From Anopheles merus (Eukaryota; Arthropoda; Insecta; Diptera; Culicidae), in NCBI RefSeq assembly GCF_017562075.2, contig NC_054081.1, forward strand, positions 3,055,652 to 3,119,651: a DNA stretch of 64,000 nucleotides, in the 5' to 3' direction. Position numbers and translations under genes: made by a program. The notes under the pieces were generated by a model that was given only the letters and a program-made list of their open reading frames with translations, was not told the DNA's origin and made no database searches. Position 1 is the stretch's first letter. The number at the start of each line of letters is the position of its first letter. This document shows, piece after piece, positions 24,609-39,435 of this stretch.

Positions 24609-26046
24609 CTACTGTGCGAGCAGGATGCTGGCGTAATTGCGGGCGAGCGCGTCCGACCGGCCCCACGTCCCGTTCGCCATCAGCTTGTGCCAGTAGCGGT
24701 TGATGTGGTACGGGTAGACGATCCGCAGATGGCACAGCAGGCCCAGGCTGGCCGTGTACAGCAGTATCGAGACGGGCAGCCTGCCGTCCAGCCAGCGGAC
24801 GGCGGGCGGCTTGCGGAACCGCTCCGACCGCATGTACACCAGCCAGCCGAGCTCGGCCAGCTCGGTCAGGGCGAAGGTGAACAGCAGATAGTTGGGAAAG
24901 CAGTAGTAGGCCAGGCCGGCGCACAGCCCGCCGGCGGCACTGCGGACGAGCGGCGAGGGACGGTGGCCGGCCAGCCCGCAGTTGACCGCTTCGTAGATCG
25001 TTTTGTAGCAGGTGATGAAGCCGAACAGGCCGAGATCGAACCGGGTCAGCAGCAGTTTGGCCAGCGCGACCGGATCGGTCAGCAGCAGCGGCATGCGGGG
25101 CAGGAAGTTCTTTACCAGGCTGATCGCGAGACCGATGTAGACCGAGCGCACCATGGCCGTTACGATGTGCTGCCGGCAGGTGCTGGCGGTGCTGCAGGAC
25201 GCCCGACCTGGGGCAGCTGGGTTGACGTGCTGGCGGGCGCAATGGTCATCTGGGTAGGTGGTGGCAAACCAGAACCGGTCCAGCTGCAGCCATTGGCGGG
25301 CCGCCATAATGCCCGCACTGAGCGCGGCGAAGATGGCGGTCGCGTACGGCCGGGAGGTGCGCAGATGGGCCACGAGCGGACTGTGCGCCCGCCGGATCAG
25401 GAACTCGATGTACTGAGCTTGTTGTTAGTACCATTCGAAAAGAGTTCTTGGCACAGCGTAACTTACCATATTGAAGAGTCCAATGCCCTGGGCACGAACG
25501 ATGTGGCGCGGCAAGTAGCGCGCCGTCAGCCCACCAGCCAGCGAGGGCACCAACACGAACCAGGCCGCCGGAAAGCGACCCATACATTTGCTGCAACGCC
25601 ACCAAAACAACACTCGGCATCAGTTGATGAAGCGAGTCACATTCAAGAAATAGAGAGAGGAAGATAGACCTTACTAGAACAGACAGAAGGCGAGGAAGCT
25701 ACCGCCCGTCATGGGCAGTCCGGCCAGGATGCAGCGCGCGTACTGCCAGAAGAAGTTGCGCCACACCTCCGGATCGGACCACTGGCGGATGCGGAACAGC
25801 ATCGGCGTCTGCCGGGGACAGACAAACATTCACTGAGACACTGAGCGTCACGCCAAAGCCGTATCCCCCCTCCCCAGTTCACCCGATACGTACGACAACC
25901 GCTGGCAGGTAGTGGCGCAACCCGCCCAGCACGCCCTCGACGAGGAAGGTGCACCAGGCGGCGGCGCAGGTTTGACCGGGATGCAGCATCTCGCGGCACG
26001 TTTTGTCCACCGTTACCAGCTGGAAGTGTTTGCTCAGCTGGCCCAT
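24609..26046 (-). CDS. TMEM135-like organelle membrane protein
   Basis: Four exons: 26046-25894, 25808-25675, 25590-25467 and 25412-24609. They join in frame to 404 aa with GT-AG introns; human TMEM135 has about 458. The N-terminus fits the Cys-rich TMEM135 head (Cys17 and Cys27 in CREMLHPGQTC, then a hydrophobic LVEGVLGGLRHYLPAVV). Further hydrophobic segments follow at about residues 75-97, 100-120, 158-178, 215-232 and in the C-terminal third. The late GLCAGLAYYCFPNYLLFTFALTE region corresponds to the vertebrate Tim17-like repeat, and YPYHINRYWHKL to the RPSYW region near the C-terminus. The shortfall lies in the middle loop. TMEM135 proteins are reported in peroxisomes and mitochondria, with roles in lipid handling and mitochondrial dynamics. 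The start is ATG at 26046; an in-frame upstream start would add 13 unsupported residues. TTTATT at 24375-24380 could be the poly(A) signal. Confidence 0.85.
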
Positions 26047-26573
26047 GGTTGCGCTTGGTTTTTGGCGTCGCGACTGGTGCCCCAAGAATATATCGACACT
26101 TTGGCACAGGAACGCTCGTCAAATGGTTTCGCGAGCCGGGAGCAGGGCAGTACACGTACCAGGAAGCGCGTGTGCCGCATACGGTCCGGTGAAGGAAGGT
26201 GAACCTTTCTAGAATAAATTGACCAACAAACTCGCAACCGATGTGCAGTTTGCGGACACACACACACACACACTTACAACGACAACCGTCAGTAGTTGCA
26301 GCGGGCTCTTTGTAGTGGGGTGTGTCACGTCGTAACAGTCGGTGGAAAGAAGAGTTTGGCGAATCAGGTCAGGTCAGGTAACCACAGTGACGAACCCTTT
26401 TTGGAGCGACTCTCTTGTAAAACCACAACGTTTGAAATTTAAAAAAAATACAACGAAATGGCAATAATTCAAACGTTTTTTTTCTTATTGCCTGGCTGTA
26501 AAGATAATCCTGTATCACAATTAGTAATGATGAAGATATCAAACTTAACAACAGTTCAACTCAAATGTTGTGC

Positions 26574-26680
26574 CTAATGAATATTTCGTAAAGATTCATT
26601 CATATGATCAAATCGAATATCCAAAAGTTCATTTATCTCTACAGATACATTAATCTTTGACAATGGCTTACTTCATCGGG
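26574..26680. repeat. Decayed copy of the TTCATGAATCT-type repeat
   Basis: The sequence AATGAATATTTCGTAAAGAT followed by TCATTCATATGATCAAAT matches the leader of the element at 63411 (TTCATGAATCTTTTGTTGAG, then ATTCATTCATATGAATC). It is diverged and short. Confidence 0.5.
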
Positions 26681-26874
26681 CTGAAAAAAATTGGACAAAC
26701 AATTTTGACACATCGAGAAAGTGTGCCGCCGGCATGGATTCAAGTTGCACGGGCCCGAGTATCGTTAAGCATCGTGCCGCTGTCATGCGGTTCACTAAAG
26801 ATAGTTTAAGTGTCCTACAGTATTAGGGTGAATTACATATCCCACTAACAAAACATCGATAGTGTATATAAATA

Positions 26875-27775
26875 GTGTATCCACGACTCCGATTTGAATA
26901 CGGTTATCATTAGTCCGATTCCGACTCTGTCAAAGTCGGAACCACTAGTTCCGCCTGTAGTCCAAGTCATCCGGAGTTGTAGTCGTTCAGAGAAGTAGTC
27001 ATCCGGAGCCTGAGTCGTCCGGGGTCTGAATCGTCCGGAGGCTGAATCGTTCGGAGTCTGAGTCGTCCAAAGTCGTATACGTCCGGAGTCGTTGGGAGTC
27101 AGAGTAGTCCAGAGTAGTAGTCGTCCAGAGTATGAGTCGTCAGGGGTCTGAATCGTCCGGCGTCTGAATCGTTCAGAGTCTAAGTCGTCCGAAGTCGTAT
27201 ACGTCCGGAGTTCGGAGTCGGAGTCATCCAGAGTCGTAGTCTACAGTCTGTGGGTAGTTTGGAGTAGTAGTCGTCCGGAGTCTTAGTCGTTCGGGGTCTG
27301 AATCGTCCGGGGTCTGAATCGTCCGGAGTCTGAGTCGTCCAAAGTCGTATACGTCCGGAGTCGTTGGGAGTCAGAGTAGTCCAGAGTAGTAGTCGTCCAG
27401 AGTATGAGTCATTCGGGGTCTGAATCGTCCGGCGTCTGAATCGTTCAGAGTCTAAGTCGTCCGAAGTCGTATACGTCCGGAGTTCGGAGTCGGAGTCATC
27501 CAGAGTCGTCCAGTGTCTGAGTGATCCGGAGTCTGAGTCTTCCAAAATCTGAGTCATCCAGAGTAGTAGTCATCCGGACTCTAAATCATCCGGTGTTTGA
27601 ATCGTCCGAATTCTTTCGCTGCTGGAGTTGTCCAGAGTTGGAGTTGTCCGGAATCCTCCGGAATTCCGTACTGCTCCCGAAAATGCTGGACGGACCTACT
27701 TTCTGATGATGGTTTCGAATCTTTTCGGAACCGGATCGGAGTCGATTCCGATTTTTTACCAGCTTTACCCAACAC
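26875..27775. repeat. 12-bp minisatellite array with TA-flanked ends
   Basis: About 870 bp of degenerate 12-bp units of the form GTCGTCCGGAGT, with variants. A higher-order unit is duplicated directly: the segment from 27061 recurs from 27333, an offset of 272 bp, almost unchanged over about 170 bp. The right end reads TTTACCCAACAC followed by TA. The left end (TA then GTGT) is a weaker inverted match. The core motif TCCGGAGTCG is shared with the array at 60836-61459. The open frames over it are periodic Asp/Ser/Thr/Arg repeats and not a protein. Confidence 0.75.
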
Positions 27776-27840
27776 TAGTGCTATGCGTTTGTATTGCTAC
27801 AAAGAGGCTTAAAAAGGAAGAAATCTTTAGAGGGACATTC

Positions 27841-27925
27841 CTAATCTCCAGAGATTCATGATGGTTTTAGAGATTTGTGAATCTTTAGGGAAACATAACG
27901 AAATTAATTAATGAATCTGCGTGAA
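27841..27925. repeat. Short TTCATGA/AATCT repeat segment
   Basis: AATCTCCAGAGATTCATGAT and AGATTTGTGAATCTTTAGGG match the unit of the arrays at 46.4 and 63.5 kb. The segment lies between the 12-bp minisatellite and a SINE. Confidence 0.55.
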
Positions 27926-27939
27926 TAACCCTTTTCTAC

Positions 27940-28146
27940 TTCTTCTTCTTTGGCACAACAACCGCTGTCGGACAAGGCCTGCCAGTACCCACTAATGAAG
28001 AGAGCTTGGCTTTCAGTGACTTATTGTTACCATAGCAGGATAGTCAAGTCCTACGTATGGGGGCACGGTCTATTCGGGACTTGAACCCATGACGGGCATG
28101 TTGTTACGTCGTACGAGTTGACGACTGTACCACCAGACCGGCCCAT
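27940..28146 (-). mobile_element. tRNA-derived SINE with perfect target duplication
   Basis: A full-length copy in reverse orientation. On the minus strand it starts GGGCCGGTCTGGTGGTACAG, has the B box GGTTCAAGTCC, and ends GGTTGTTGTGCCAAAG with a GAA tail. A perfect 12-bp direct repeat, ACCCTTTTCTAC, flanks it at 27928-27939 and 28147-28158. It is close to the copy at 42979 and appears fairly young. I believe it belongs to the Anopheles SINE200 type; the name is from memory. Confidence 0.9.
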
Positions 28147-28419
28147 ACCCTTTTCTACAACTAAAGTAAATATAAAAAAGGGATTCTAAGGGTAAAAGAA
28201 CAGACAAAAGCGCAGTATGAAATAGAGGACAAATAAAAGCACAAAAAGTTGAATAAAGAAGGTTACGAAGGATCTGTGGACTCTATTCTAAGTGCAAATG
28301 AAATCCAAAAACGCGTCATCCGATCCAATCACAGTCGGATGATACACTACATTAAACGTAGCATGTGGAAATGATGCCCGTATTTAGTACTGGTTTTAAT
28401 GTAGCGCCATTCAATCGAT

Positions 28420-28585
28420 TTCGTACACTAACAGATAAACAGACGGTCTCATATGGCGGTGATCGCGAGTTCGAATCTCGCTACCAGTAGGAAACTTTAA
28501 AACAATCAATATTGAATCGATGACATGGCTGTCTCCATTCAATAGGAATACTTGACTGTTGCCTTGTTTAGAAAAGAAGAAAAAG
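28420..28585 (+). mobile_element. Second tRNA-like SINE candidate
   Basis: A strong B-box-like arm, GCGAGTTCGAATCTCGC, forms a perfect TPsiC-type stem-loop, preceded by GGTCTCATATGGCGGTGATC. About 90 bp later there is a GAA-rich tail (GAAAAGAAGAAAAAGAAGAA). No complete acceptor and anticodon arms can be drawn, so this is not a functional tRNA. The body is unlike the other SINEs in the window. Confidence 0.4.
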
Positions 28586-31500
28586 AAGAACAAGTTGTAT
28601 GTGTTATGCTATAAACACACAACTTGCACTTAACCGCATTCTGTGGAAACTAAAACTGACTCTCTTGCCGGTTGAGCAACAGTATAATTGTTTGAGATGG
28701 ATTCCTTCACACTCGATGCCACTGCCCAGTAGCCATACAAGAGAAAATTTGTCTCAAACCAACGCGCCAAACGTACGGCGGCACGCCTTTTCAAGCTCTT
28801 TCTAATCAAGGCTTCATCACCTCGATGCACCGTCATGTGTGGAATTTTTAGGCACAACACGTGTGCGTCCGCTGCGTTGTACCGTTCAGGCCAGCGCCGG
28901 ACCTCCAACGCCACGGAAACCACGAACGCACAAACGCGACGCTCGGTGTGCTGGAGCAAAAGCCGCATTATTAATGTTTGTTTGAAATAATTTGGAAAAT
29001 TATGTTGGCTTCCAGGGCTGCGGCTGCAGCTGCTGAGTCATTTCGGCACATTGTTTCGCGCCTTGGCTGCTCTCCATTCCGCCCGAGCACGAGCTGCAGA
29101 ACAAGCGAGGAAAATTGAGAAGTGATGATCTTTTAATTGTAAGCCACCAAGACCGAGCGGCCTTGCGATTACAGATAGATTTTTATATATCCATGCAGTG
29201 AAATCTCGACCGATCGAGCGCCTGGGTAATCCGTTTGCCGCCCCGGTCCCAAAGCCAGTGGCATATTTACATTGACCTTTGCGTTTCGTACTGGCCTGTT
29301 TCCATTTCGGAAGCTTTCCTGGCCTAGGCGAACGCAAACTAAGTTCGGCGAATCCAGTGCACCGGATGCCAGAGCGAAAAGGAAGGACAACAAACCGAAA
29401 CCCCCCCTCCTCCTCGACAAATGCAACCGTCGGCCGCTCGTGAATCGAGGAGAAAAATTAATTAAAAACCAATCAATCGGAGTGGAGTGGAGCGAGCCGG
29501 TGTCTCCGCTGGTACAGAAAGAAAATGAGAAAAACGGCATCACAGCACACTGGAGACTGGGCGCGAGGTGGTGACGCTTGCACGAATGGATTTTGATGCC
29601 CGCGCAGGCCGTACAAGCATGCGAGTTGTCAGCGAAGGTGCCGCGTCGATCCACAGCAGGAGGAAATAACAAGAGTAATAATCAAGCCCGTGAGGGGTTC
29701 CCTCGTGTCGTCACGGCTAGTTTGTTAACTTTGCCGCTAGATCTGTGTTCGCACGGTCTCCTTTTGACCCTTGATCCAAACCAAATCGAGCCTACAACCC
29801 ATGTGCCAGGAAGGGGAGGGCAGAAAACACAATCGACACGCTCGAACTGCCGTAGGAGCCATCAGTAGAAGCCTAGCAGTGTTCGAAAACAAATTAATAG
29901 CATCCATTTAAACTACGGCTAACATTAGCAAAAATATAAAAAAATGATTGACGTGGAAAATAACAAGTAATTATAATTTTTTTGTTTTGTTATTTTACAG
30001 TTTTATGGCCAGGGACAGTTTTGAAGCACATGTTTGTTTTTTGTATTCCATTTTTTTTTTCTTAAATTATGGGTTTGCAAGACGTACGCTGAGTGACAAT
30101 AACATGGCAACAGTACTAAATTCAATCTGAATGTTGACGTCTTGGAGCTTGACGCACGTTGGACATCATGTTTCATATGCTGAGAGAATGTTCCAATCCT
30201 TGCCCCAAGCTAAACCATCCATATTGCCTCGAATAAAGCATGTACAGCTTTGCAAGTGATCTTGAAAATAGCTCACCAATCCGCTACCGCTGAATTTCTT
30301 TAACAGATGTACTAATGCTGATCATGTACGTGATTTTGCCTGAAGTTCACGTTATGTTGCTTACTACTATGAACTCCTTTTTTGTCTAAAGAAATTCTTC
30401 CCAATCGTCCTTGGAGCGTTTTGATGAAATCGCAGCCGTGCTAACCTGTATTGCGACCTCATGCTAAAGTATGTTTAACGTTATAAATCCTTTTTTTAAT
30501 GCAAAAGTGGTGTGTTCTTGTTCAACACAATTGATACTGATCAACTGATATGCAAAGACGTTCTACCTTACTCTTGAACAAACAGGCAAAAAAAAATGTT
30601 GTTGATTATTTGACGCTATAGAGTCTTTGGGTCGTTTTGCTTTATTTGTTTCCGAAATTTAAAAAAAAAAAGTATTGAATAAAACATCCTGCGCTGCGGG
30701 GAGATGTTTAGTTATGCCAAAACCATTATGTCTAGACTCTGCATCAGAAGATACCATCTTAGACTATGATAATTCATGCGAAATGCCTCTCAGACCCAGC
30801 TGAACAGTTCATTGGCACCCAAGCACAAGGACAACGCATCAAACGATATTCTGATTGGATTACGCGAAGGTGATTCTGATTCGATTTCGTACGTGAAAGC
30901 GATTTTTTAGAATAACAATTGGATTTTAAAAGTGCGCTGACACTAAAATTCAAATAGAAAACTGAATCATAACTTCAGTGTTTGTCGCACACTGTGCATT
31001 AGAAAAAGAGGCTTAATTCAAAACAAATATTAACATTGGTGTCTTACAGCTTCATGCTGTACCGAAAAATGCTAAAACAAATATGCTTAAACATAAACAG
31101 TAGCATTTAACACGTATGTGACACAAAACGGAAGCGTCGGTGAACAATCAAGTCGAGCAATGCTCCGTCCTAATTAAGATGTTTTTGCAACAGCAACAGT
31201 AACACATCGCACCAAAAACAAATCAACAGTCGTGGAAAAAAGTATAAATTCCTTCAAATCCAGTTTACCATTTGACAGTTTATAAATGGGGATTTCTCTA
31301 AGAGCTCGCCTGCTTAAAATCGATACCTTTTTACACACCTTCAAAGCCCCCCGCTGCCCCGGACTCACACCTCATTACGCCGCGTGAGCTGCAAACACAC
31401 ACACACACACGGCAAACAATCAATTATTTGTCGATCATCCAACGAGCCGAGAAAAATTATCAACACAATCGGTTCCTCGGATCCCCCACAATACACGCGG

Positions 31501-31852
31501 ACGCATCGGCCCCAGTCAGCAGAGGTGTTTATGGACACGCGCGTTTGACGCTCTTTCTCCGGCCAATTATACATACACCCTCCCCTCCCCCCCCCCCCCC
31601 CTCCCTGGCCGCGCTGGCTGACGGTCGCTGTTCCGCGGGCCGCACACAAATCGTCACCCTTGAAGCCAGCGAAGAAGCGGTACCCACAGCGCTGCGTCGT
31701 TTATCGGGCGGAGGAAAGGAGGGGGACGCCTTCGAGCTGGCCAGCTGCCCGAATTTTTCCTCGCTAGAGGTCACCGATCGGGCCCCGGGTTTTTGGTGTG
31801 GTGTGTGAGTTTTTTTTGTCGGTTATGCTCCGGCCGATCGAAACAAAAAATT
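28586..31852. other. Intergenic DNA upstream of the P450 cluster
   Basis: No supported gene. A GC-richer block at 28.6-29.9 kb is open in several frames but gives no recognisable protein and no consistent splice signals. 29.9-31.3 kb is AT-rich. 31.35-31.85 kb is GC-rich with a poly-C run near 31590 and leads into the TATA box of P450 gene A, so it may hold regulatory sites. Confidence 0.4.
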
Positions 31853-31893
31853 TATAAATATGAGGCCCGTTGCGTTCGGCGCGCCCAGATCGT
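31853..31893 (+). promoter_or_regulatory. Probable core promoter of P450 gene A
   Basis: TATAAATA at 31853-31860 is followed 34 bp later by an initiator-like CCAGATC (A at 31887). The TATA-to-initiator spacing equals that seen before genes B and C. The implied 5' UTR is about 450 nt if unspliced. Confidence 0.4.
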
Positions 31894-32336
31894 CACCATA
31901 CTTTGCGCCGTCAGCGCGCGCGCGCCTGTCGCCTGTATTTGGTGTGTTTGGTGCTTAAAATTGTAAGCGAAACGAAAAAAAAAACAAGAGTGAAACAAAG
32001 CTGCACAGTGTGCATTTTTATGCAAAGATAAAAAAGCAACAAAACAAACACCAAAAACACGTTGCTGAAAAAGGTTGCAGTTTTTTTGTTGTCGTTGTTG
32101 GTCAAATTGACATTACAATACCCGAACACGTGGAACGCGCTTGACCGTTGCGGTTTAAATTTAAGCACCGTCCAGTGATTATTCTGACAGCAGTATTTAA
32201 AACAGTGAAAACATTTAAACTTTTCAATTCTTTAGGTTTTAAGAAGAGTGAAAACGGATTGTTTTTTTTTTTTGGTTTGTGGTTTTGTTTTACATTTCGG
32301 AGAAGCATAACCACCTGCGTATTGCAACGCCGCAGC

Positions 32337-35300
32337 ATGGAAAATTCGTTCGCTTCCGATCGGATCGGGACGGTGCGGCGCGGGACGGCCGCCCTGGTGG
32401 CCGTCTTTTCCCCACTAACGCTGGCCATGCTGCTGCTGCTGGCGCTGGTGCTCGTGGTCTTTAAGGCGCGCCGGGCCAAGATGGTGAAGCTGATCGATCA
32501 AATACCGGGCCCGGTGTGCATGCCGCTCGTTGGGAACGGGCTGCAAATAAACGTCGGCTGCAAGGACGGTAAGTGCAATGGGAGGTGAGCGTTTGAAATC
32601 GTGTGGGACGTTGTGCTTATCAGCAATCAACCAGGCAGCCAAGTGTCTCGCCAGCAGCAAATGCAGCAATCAATTTAAACATACATCGTGCAGGCGATTT
32701 CTAACGTGTGGAAAATTTAAAGATGAAAAAAGACAGAATCGACTAATTCTTCCACTCATTTTGAGCGGACGTTCCTCACCGGCACGAACGAAGCTTTCTG
32801 AAGAGACGCAAGCAAATTAGGTGATTGATTAAAACCGAGAGTGCTTTTCGATTGCCTCCGCCCTGTGCGTTATGTCAGCCAAATTAATGCAACCGCAGTT
32901 GTCCGGAAACGTCACTCACTCACTCCAGCGATAGTGCGTCGTTGGCGCATGGTTTGCAACCGAGACCGCGACGATCAGAGTTGCCTCACAGTTTTGGGGG
33001 CTTTGGCGAAAACATTAGATAGCCACCCGAAAAATCTCCACACACTCAAAACCTTCATCACCTTGCCTCCCTGCCTCGGTGGCCTATGTTAATTGCTGTC
33101 GCAGAGATTTTGATTTCGCCTTTAGCAGCAGATCCACGCACCGGTGGCCACTTATCTGCCCAGGTGGCTCGCGTAACGCCCGGCACGGATGAAATCGGTA
33201 TTTCCTCTCGCCGGCCACAACGGTTGCGGCAGCATGCTAGCCCCCCGGGGGCGAGAGAGTATGTTGTGACGGTTTCGGATTAATTTTATTCCAAACATTG
33301 CATTTCTTGGTGGGCCTATCAACACACACACACACACACCCAGAAATGGTCAAAACCTGATGGATGGGGATGGGAATTAGGAGCTGGAAAAACCTTCCGC
33401 ATTGGTAGCTCTCTCTCTCTCTCTCACTTTGACACACATTATGCGCTTTGAAAAGTGAAACACCCTCTCCGGTTACATGTGGCCAACAGCGATATGGATA
33501 TTTAAATATATTTTAGATAGTCACACACACACGACGCACTCGGGTTAACATTTTACCCAGTGAAGAAGCGTCCTCGGTGGCAACAAGCGATGAGATAACT
33601 GACGCATGCAAAATCTGAAACTAGGTTATCAGCTATGAATAAAACAACCACGGGAAGCTAGCATTGCTTGTCGTGTGTCTCCACTTTCGGACGCTTCATC
33701 GCGAGTGTATCTAGGCAACACAGATTGCCCTTTCGTGGAAAACGGTACGGTGTTTCCTAAGCTGCCCCGGCCAGCTTCGGCCGACCTTGACTTTCTTTTT
33801 GCGCCAGCGATGGAAGATAATGCTAATTTGCTGATTTAAATTTTAACATCCCTCCGTATGGGGTCGCTTTTCAAAAATCACCCGAACGCGCCAACCGTTG
33901 CACAATGAAGCGGTCACTTTGAAAGGGTGGGCATATTATTTTCAACACGAATTAGAATGAAATAAACGAAACATCCTAAACGACTTCCCACTGTTTATTT
34001 TGCTTGCCCTCGACAGAGCTGTTCGATCGTATTATCGCGTCGAGAAAGATGTTTGGCCGGCGACAGGGCATCAGCCGCGTGTGGAACGGTCCCATACCGT
34101 ACGTGCTCATTTCCAAAGCTTCGGCGGTCGAGGTAAGTTTGGCGTTTAACTTTATTTTGCTAGCGGTGGCGGGAACACAAAAAAGGTAAACTGTTTTGCG
34201 TTAAACGTGGTAGAGAAGAACAGCGATTAAGAACAGCCAGCAATTTCCCGGAATTGAATTTATGCAGCTAAGCAGGTGCTGTAAAATCTGCTTGCGCGAA
34301 ACAATCGATCGCAGCTCAGCAACAGGCTGGAATGCAAAAAAAGGCATTTATTTAATGTTGATAGCTTAATTTTGTGTTTTTGTTTTCGTGAGAAACATTC
34401 TGCACTCGCCAGCTCATGTTCTTGTACGGGTTTTAGCGCTTCGTTAAGGGAGCTGTTTCTATAGAGTAATCGGTAAGCGCACGTGTAGCCGACAGACATC
34501 ATCACGCCCTCTTCCGTTCGAATCTTGAGCTTTGACTTGCTTGCCCATATGCGCCATTTAAGCACTTTGCAAGCCAAATTACACCATTTGTTTGCATATT
34601 CATCTCTTAATGGCACACAAAACGGTATATTAAAACAGACATGTGTAATCAAAGTGTTGCGCGTGTGTGCTGTGCGTCATAACCACGTTTTCTCGTACCC
34701 GTGCAGTGGTACAATTAATAACACAGCAAACGATCAACAAAAATACCGCGGCCAATCTTTTCTTTTTTTTCGGGGTGGGATTTTCTCTGCCGAAGGTGAA
34801 ATGTGACTTTTCGTGGCCGGAATTGAGTCCCCAATAGTCCATTCTATGCACACACACATACACACACACACGCACACACACACATTGATCGCACCCATTG
34901 CACGCTGCAGACTTTCTGACATTGAACTTTTCCTATCCTTGAATTTGTTACATTTTCGAGACATTTAAATAAGAATAACAGTTGGTCGGCCGCTTTGGGC
35001 CTTCGCTGGTGGAAAAAACGAAAACCGCTAGCACGCATCGGACGGCATGAGAGCGTTTGGTAACGGCGTAGCATACTTTCTAGCACGGTGTGGGCAGCGC
35101 CCCCTTACATTTATGCTGAACTGTCAAAATGTTTGCCATCCGCAGCCCATACTGAGCAATCCGAAGCTGGTGGAGAAGAGCAACGACTACGAGTACATGA
35201 AGGCCTGGCTGGGCAATGGTTTGCTCACCTCGCCCGGCTACATCTGGCATCCGCGCCGCAAATCGCTCACGCCCGCGTTCCACTTCAAGATACTGTCGGA

Positions 35301-36591
35301 CTTTGTGACGATCTTCCAGAACCAGGCGGACGTGCTGATCGACAAGCTGGCGGAGCACACGGTACAAGGGGAACCGTTCAACATAGTGCCGTACGTGACG
35401 CTCTGTGCGCTGGACATTTTCTGTGGTAAGTACGCAGATGGGTCCATTGCAGAATGGTGACCCAAGAGGTCGAGATTGCTGATTGCTAATGATGCTGATT
35501 TGGACCTTTTTTCCCCCCTCAGAAACTGCCATGGGATGTCCGGTGTATGCGCAAAAGAACTCCAACTCCGAATACGTCCGTGCACACAAACAGTTAAGTT
35601 TGGCTAACGCCCTTTCCCTACGCACTAACGTCTTGTTTATTCTGAAAAATGCTCTTCTTCTTTTTCGGCACACAGAATCGGCAAGGTGATACGCAACCGG
35701 CTGCAGAAGATATGGCTCCATCCGGACTTTGTCTTCAAGCGCACGAAAGAGTTCCAGAAGCACCAGGAATGCCTCAAGGTGCTGCACAACTTCTCCGACC
35801 GCGTCGTGCGCGAACGGAAGGAGGAGTTGCGCAAGCGCAAGGAACAGCTTGACCAGAACAACAACAACGGCAATGGAGAGGGTGACTACAGCGTGCTGGA
35901 GGATGGCATCTACCGCAAGAAGCAGCTCGCTTTTCTGGACCTGCTGCTCGAGGGTTCCGGCCTGTCGGACCTCGCCATCCGGGAGGAGGTGGATACGTTC
36001 ATCATCGGCGGCCACGACACGACGGCCGCCGCCATGGCCTGGATACTGTACCTGCTGGGCGCTGCGCCCGACATACAGGAGCGCGTCATCCAGGAGATCG
36101 ACGCGGTGATGGGCAAGGATCGGGACCGTCGCCCAACGATGGCGGAGCTGAACGAGATGCGCTACCTGGAGTGCTGCATCAAGGAGGGCCTGCGGCTGTA
36201 CCCCAGCATACCAGTGATCGGCCGGCGGCTGACGGAGGATGTGCGAGTCGACAACTACACCATACCGGCGGGCACGACCGCCATGATCGTGGTGTACGAG
36301 CTGCACCGCGACACGTCCGTGTTCTCCAACCCGGACAAGTTCAACCCGGACAACTTCCTGCCGGAGAACTGCCACGGGCGCCACCCGTACGCGTACATCC
36401 CGTTCAGTGCCGGGCCGCGGAACTGCATCGGCCAGAAGTTCGCGATACTGGAGGAGAAGTCCGTCATCTCGGCCATCCTGTGCAAGTACCGCATCGAGGC
36501 GGTGAACCGGCGCGAGGACGTGCAGCTGCTGTGTGATCTCGTGCTGCGACCAAAGGATGGGCTGATAGTGCGGCTGCACAAGCGCGAGTAG
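32337..36591 (+). CDS. CYP4C: CYP4C-type cytochrome P450, gene A
   Basis: A microsomal heme-thiolate monooxygenase; the CYP4 family typically hydroxylates fatty acids and similar lipids at or near the omega end. Five exons: 32337-32568, 34017-34132, 35146-35425, 35523-35592 and 35676-36591, joining to 537 aa. The N-terminal anchor is at about 17-43, followed by a basic stop-transfer segment and the Pro-rich hinge PGP at 57-59. Residues 294-297 are an Asn tract in a surface loop. The I helix reads EVDTFIIGGHDTT, with Gly at 344 where CYP4 enzymes usually have the heme-linking Glu. The ExxR motif is E403-R406, and the heme loop FSAGPRNCIGQKF has its Cys at 483. The frame is open upstream of the ATG to 32148, but the CYP4 anchor starts best at 32337. 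AATAAA lies at 37213-37218. The symbol names the subfamily only. Confidence 0.93.
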
Positions 36592-39319
<2,728 letters not shown>

Positions 39320-39360
39320 TATATAAGTTCGCAACGGTACCGTCTTCCCGTTTTAGTCGA
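39320..39360 (+). promoter_or_regulatory. Probable core promoter of P450 gene B
   Basis: TATATAA at 39320-39326 is followed about 34 bp later by an initiator-like TTAGTCG (39353-39359). The ATG lies only about 80 nt downstream, so the 5' UTR would be short. Confidence 0.5.
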
Positions 39361-39435
39361 CCCGTAGTAGCAAGTGTGGTGCCACCCCCGTTAGGGACGA
39401 GACACTCAGTGCGTTTAGGTTGTTGGTACAACGTC

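Noticed and set aside
24448..25667. Long plus-strand and second minus-strand frames over the TMEM135-like gene
   Set aside because: They are antisense or frame-shifted shadows of the high-GC coding exon. The minus-strand frame given in the features carries the membrane segments and family similarity.
27180..27557. Repetitive Asp/Ser/Thr/Arg frame
   Set aside because: It is a translation of the 12-bp minisatellite; other frames over the array are equally periodic.
26875..27775. Possible CRISPR-like array
   Set aside because: The 12-bp units have no unique spacers and the genome is eukaryotic; this is a minisatellite.
28630..28968. 112-codon minus-strand frame
   Set aside because: No family recognised, no splice partners or promoter, and composition typical of chance.
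32148..32336. In-frame N-terminal extension of P450 gene A
   Set aside because: The frame is open, but the extension is unlike CYP4 N-termini. The ATG at 32337 gives a normal signal anchor and hinge spacing.
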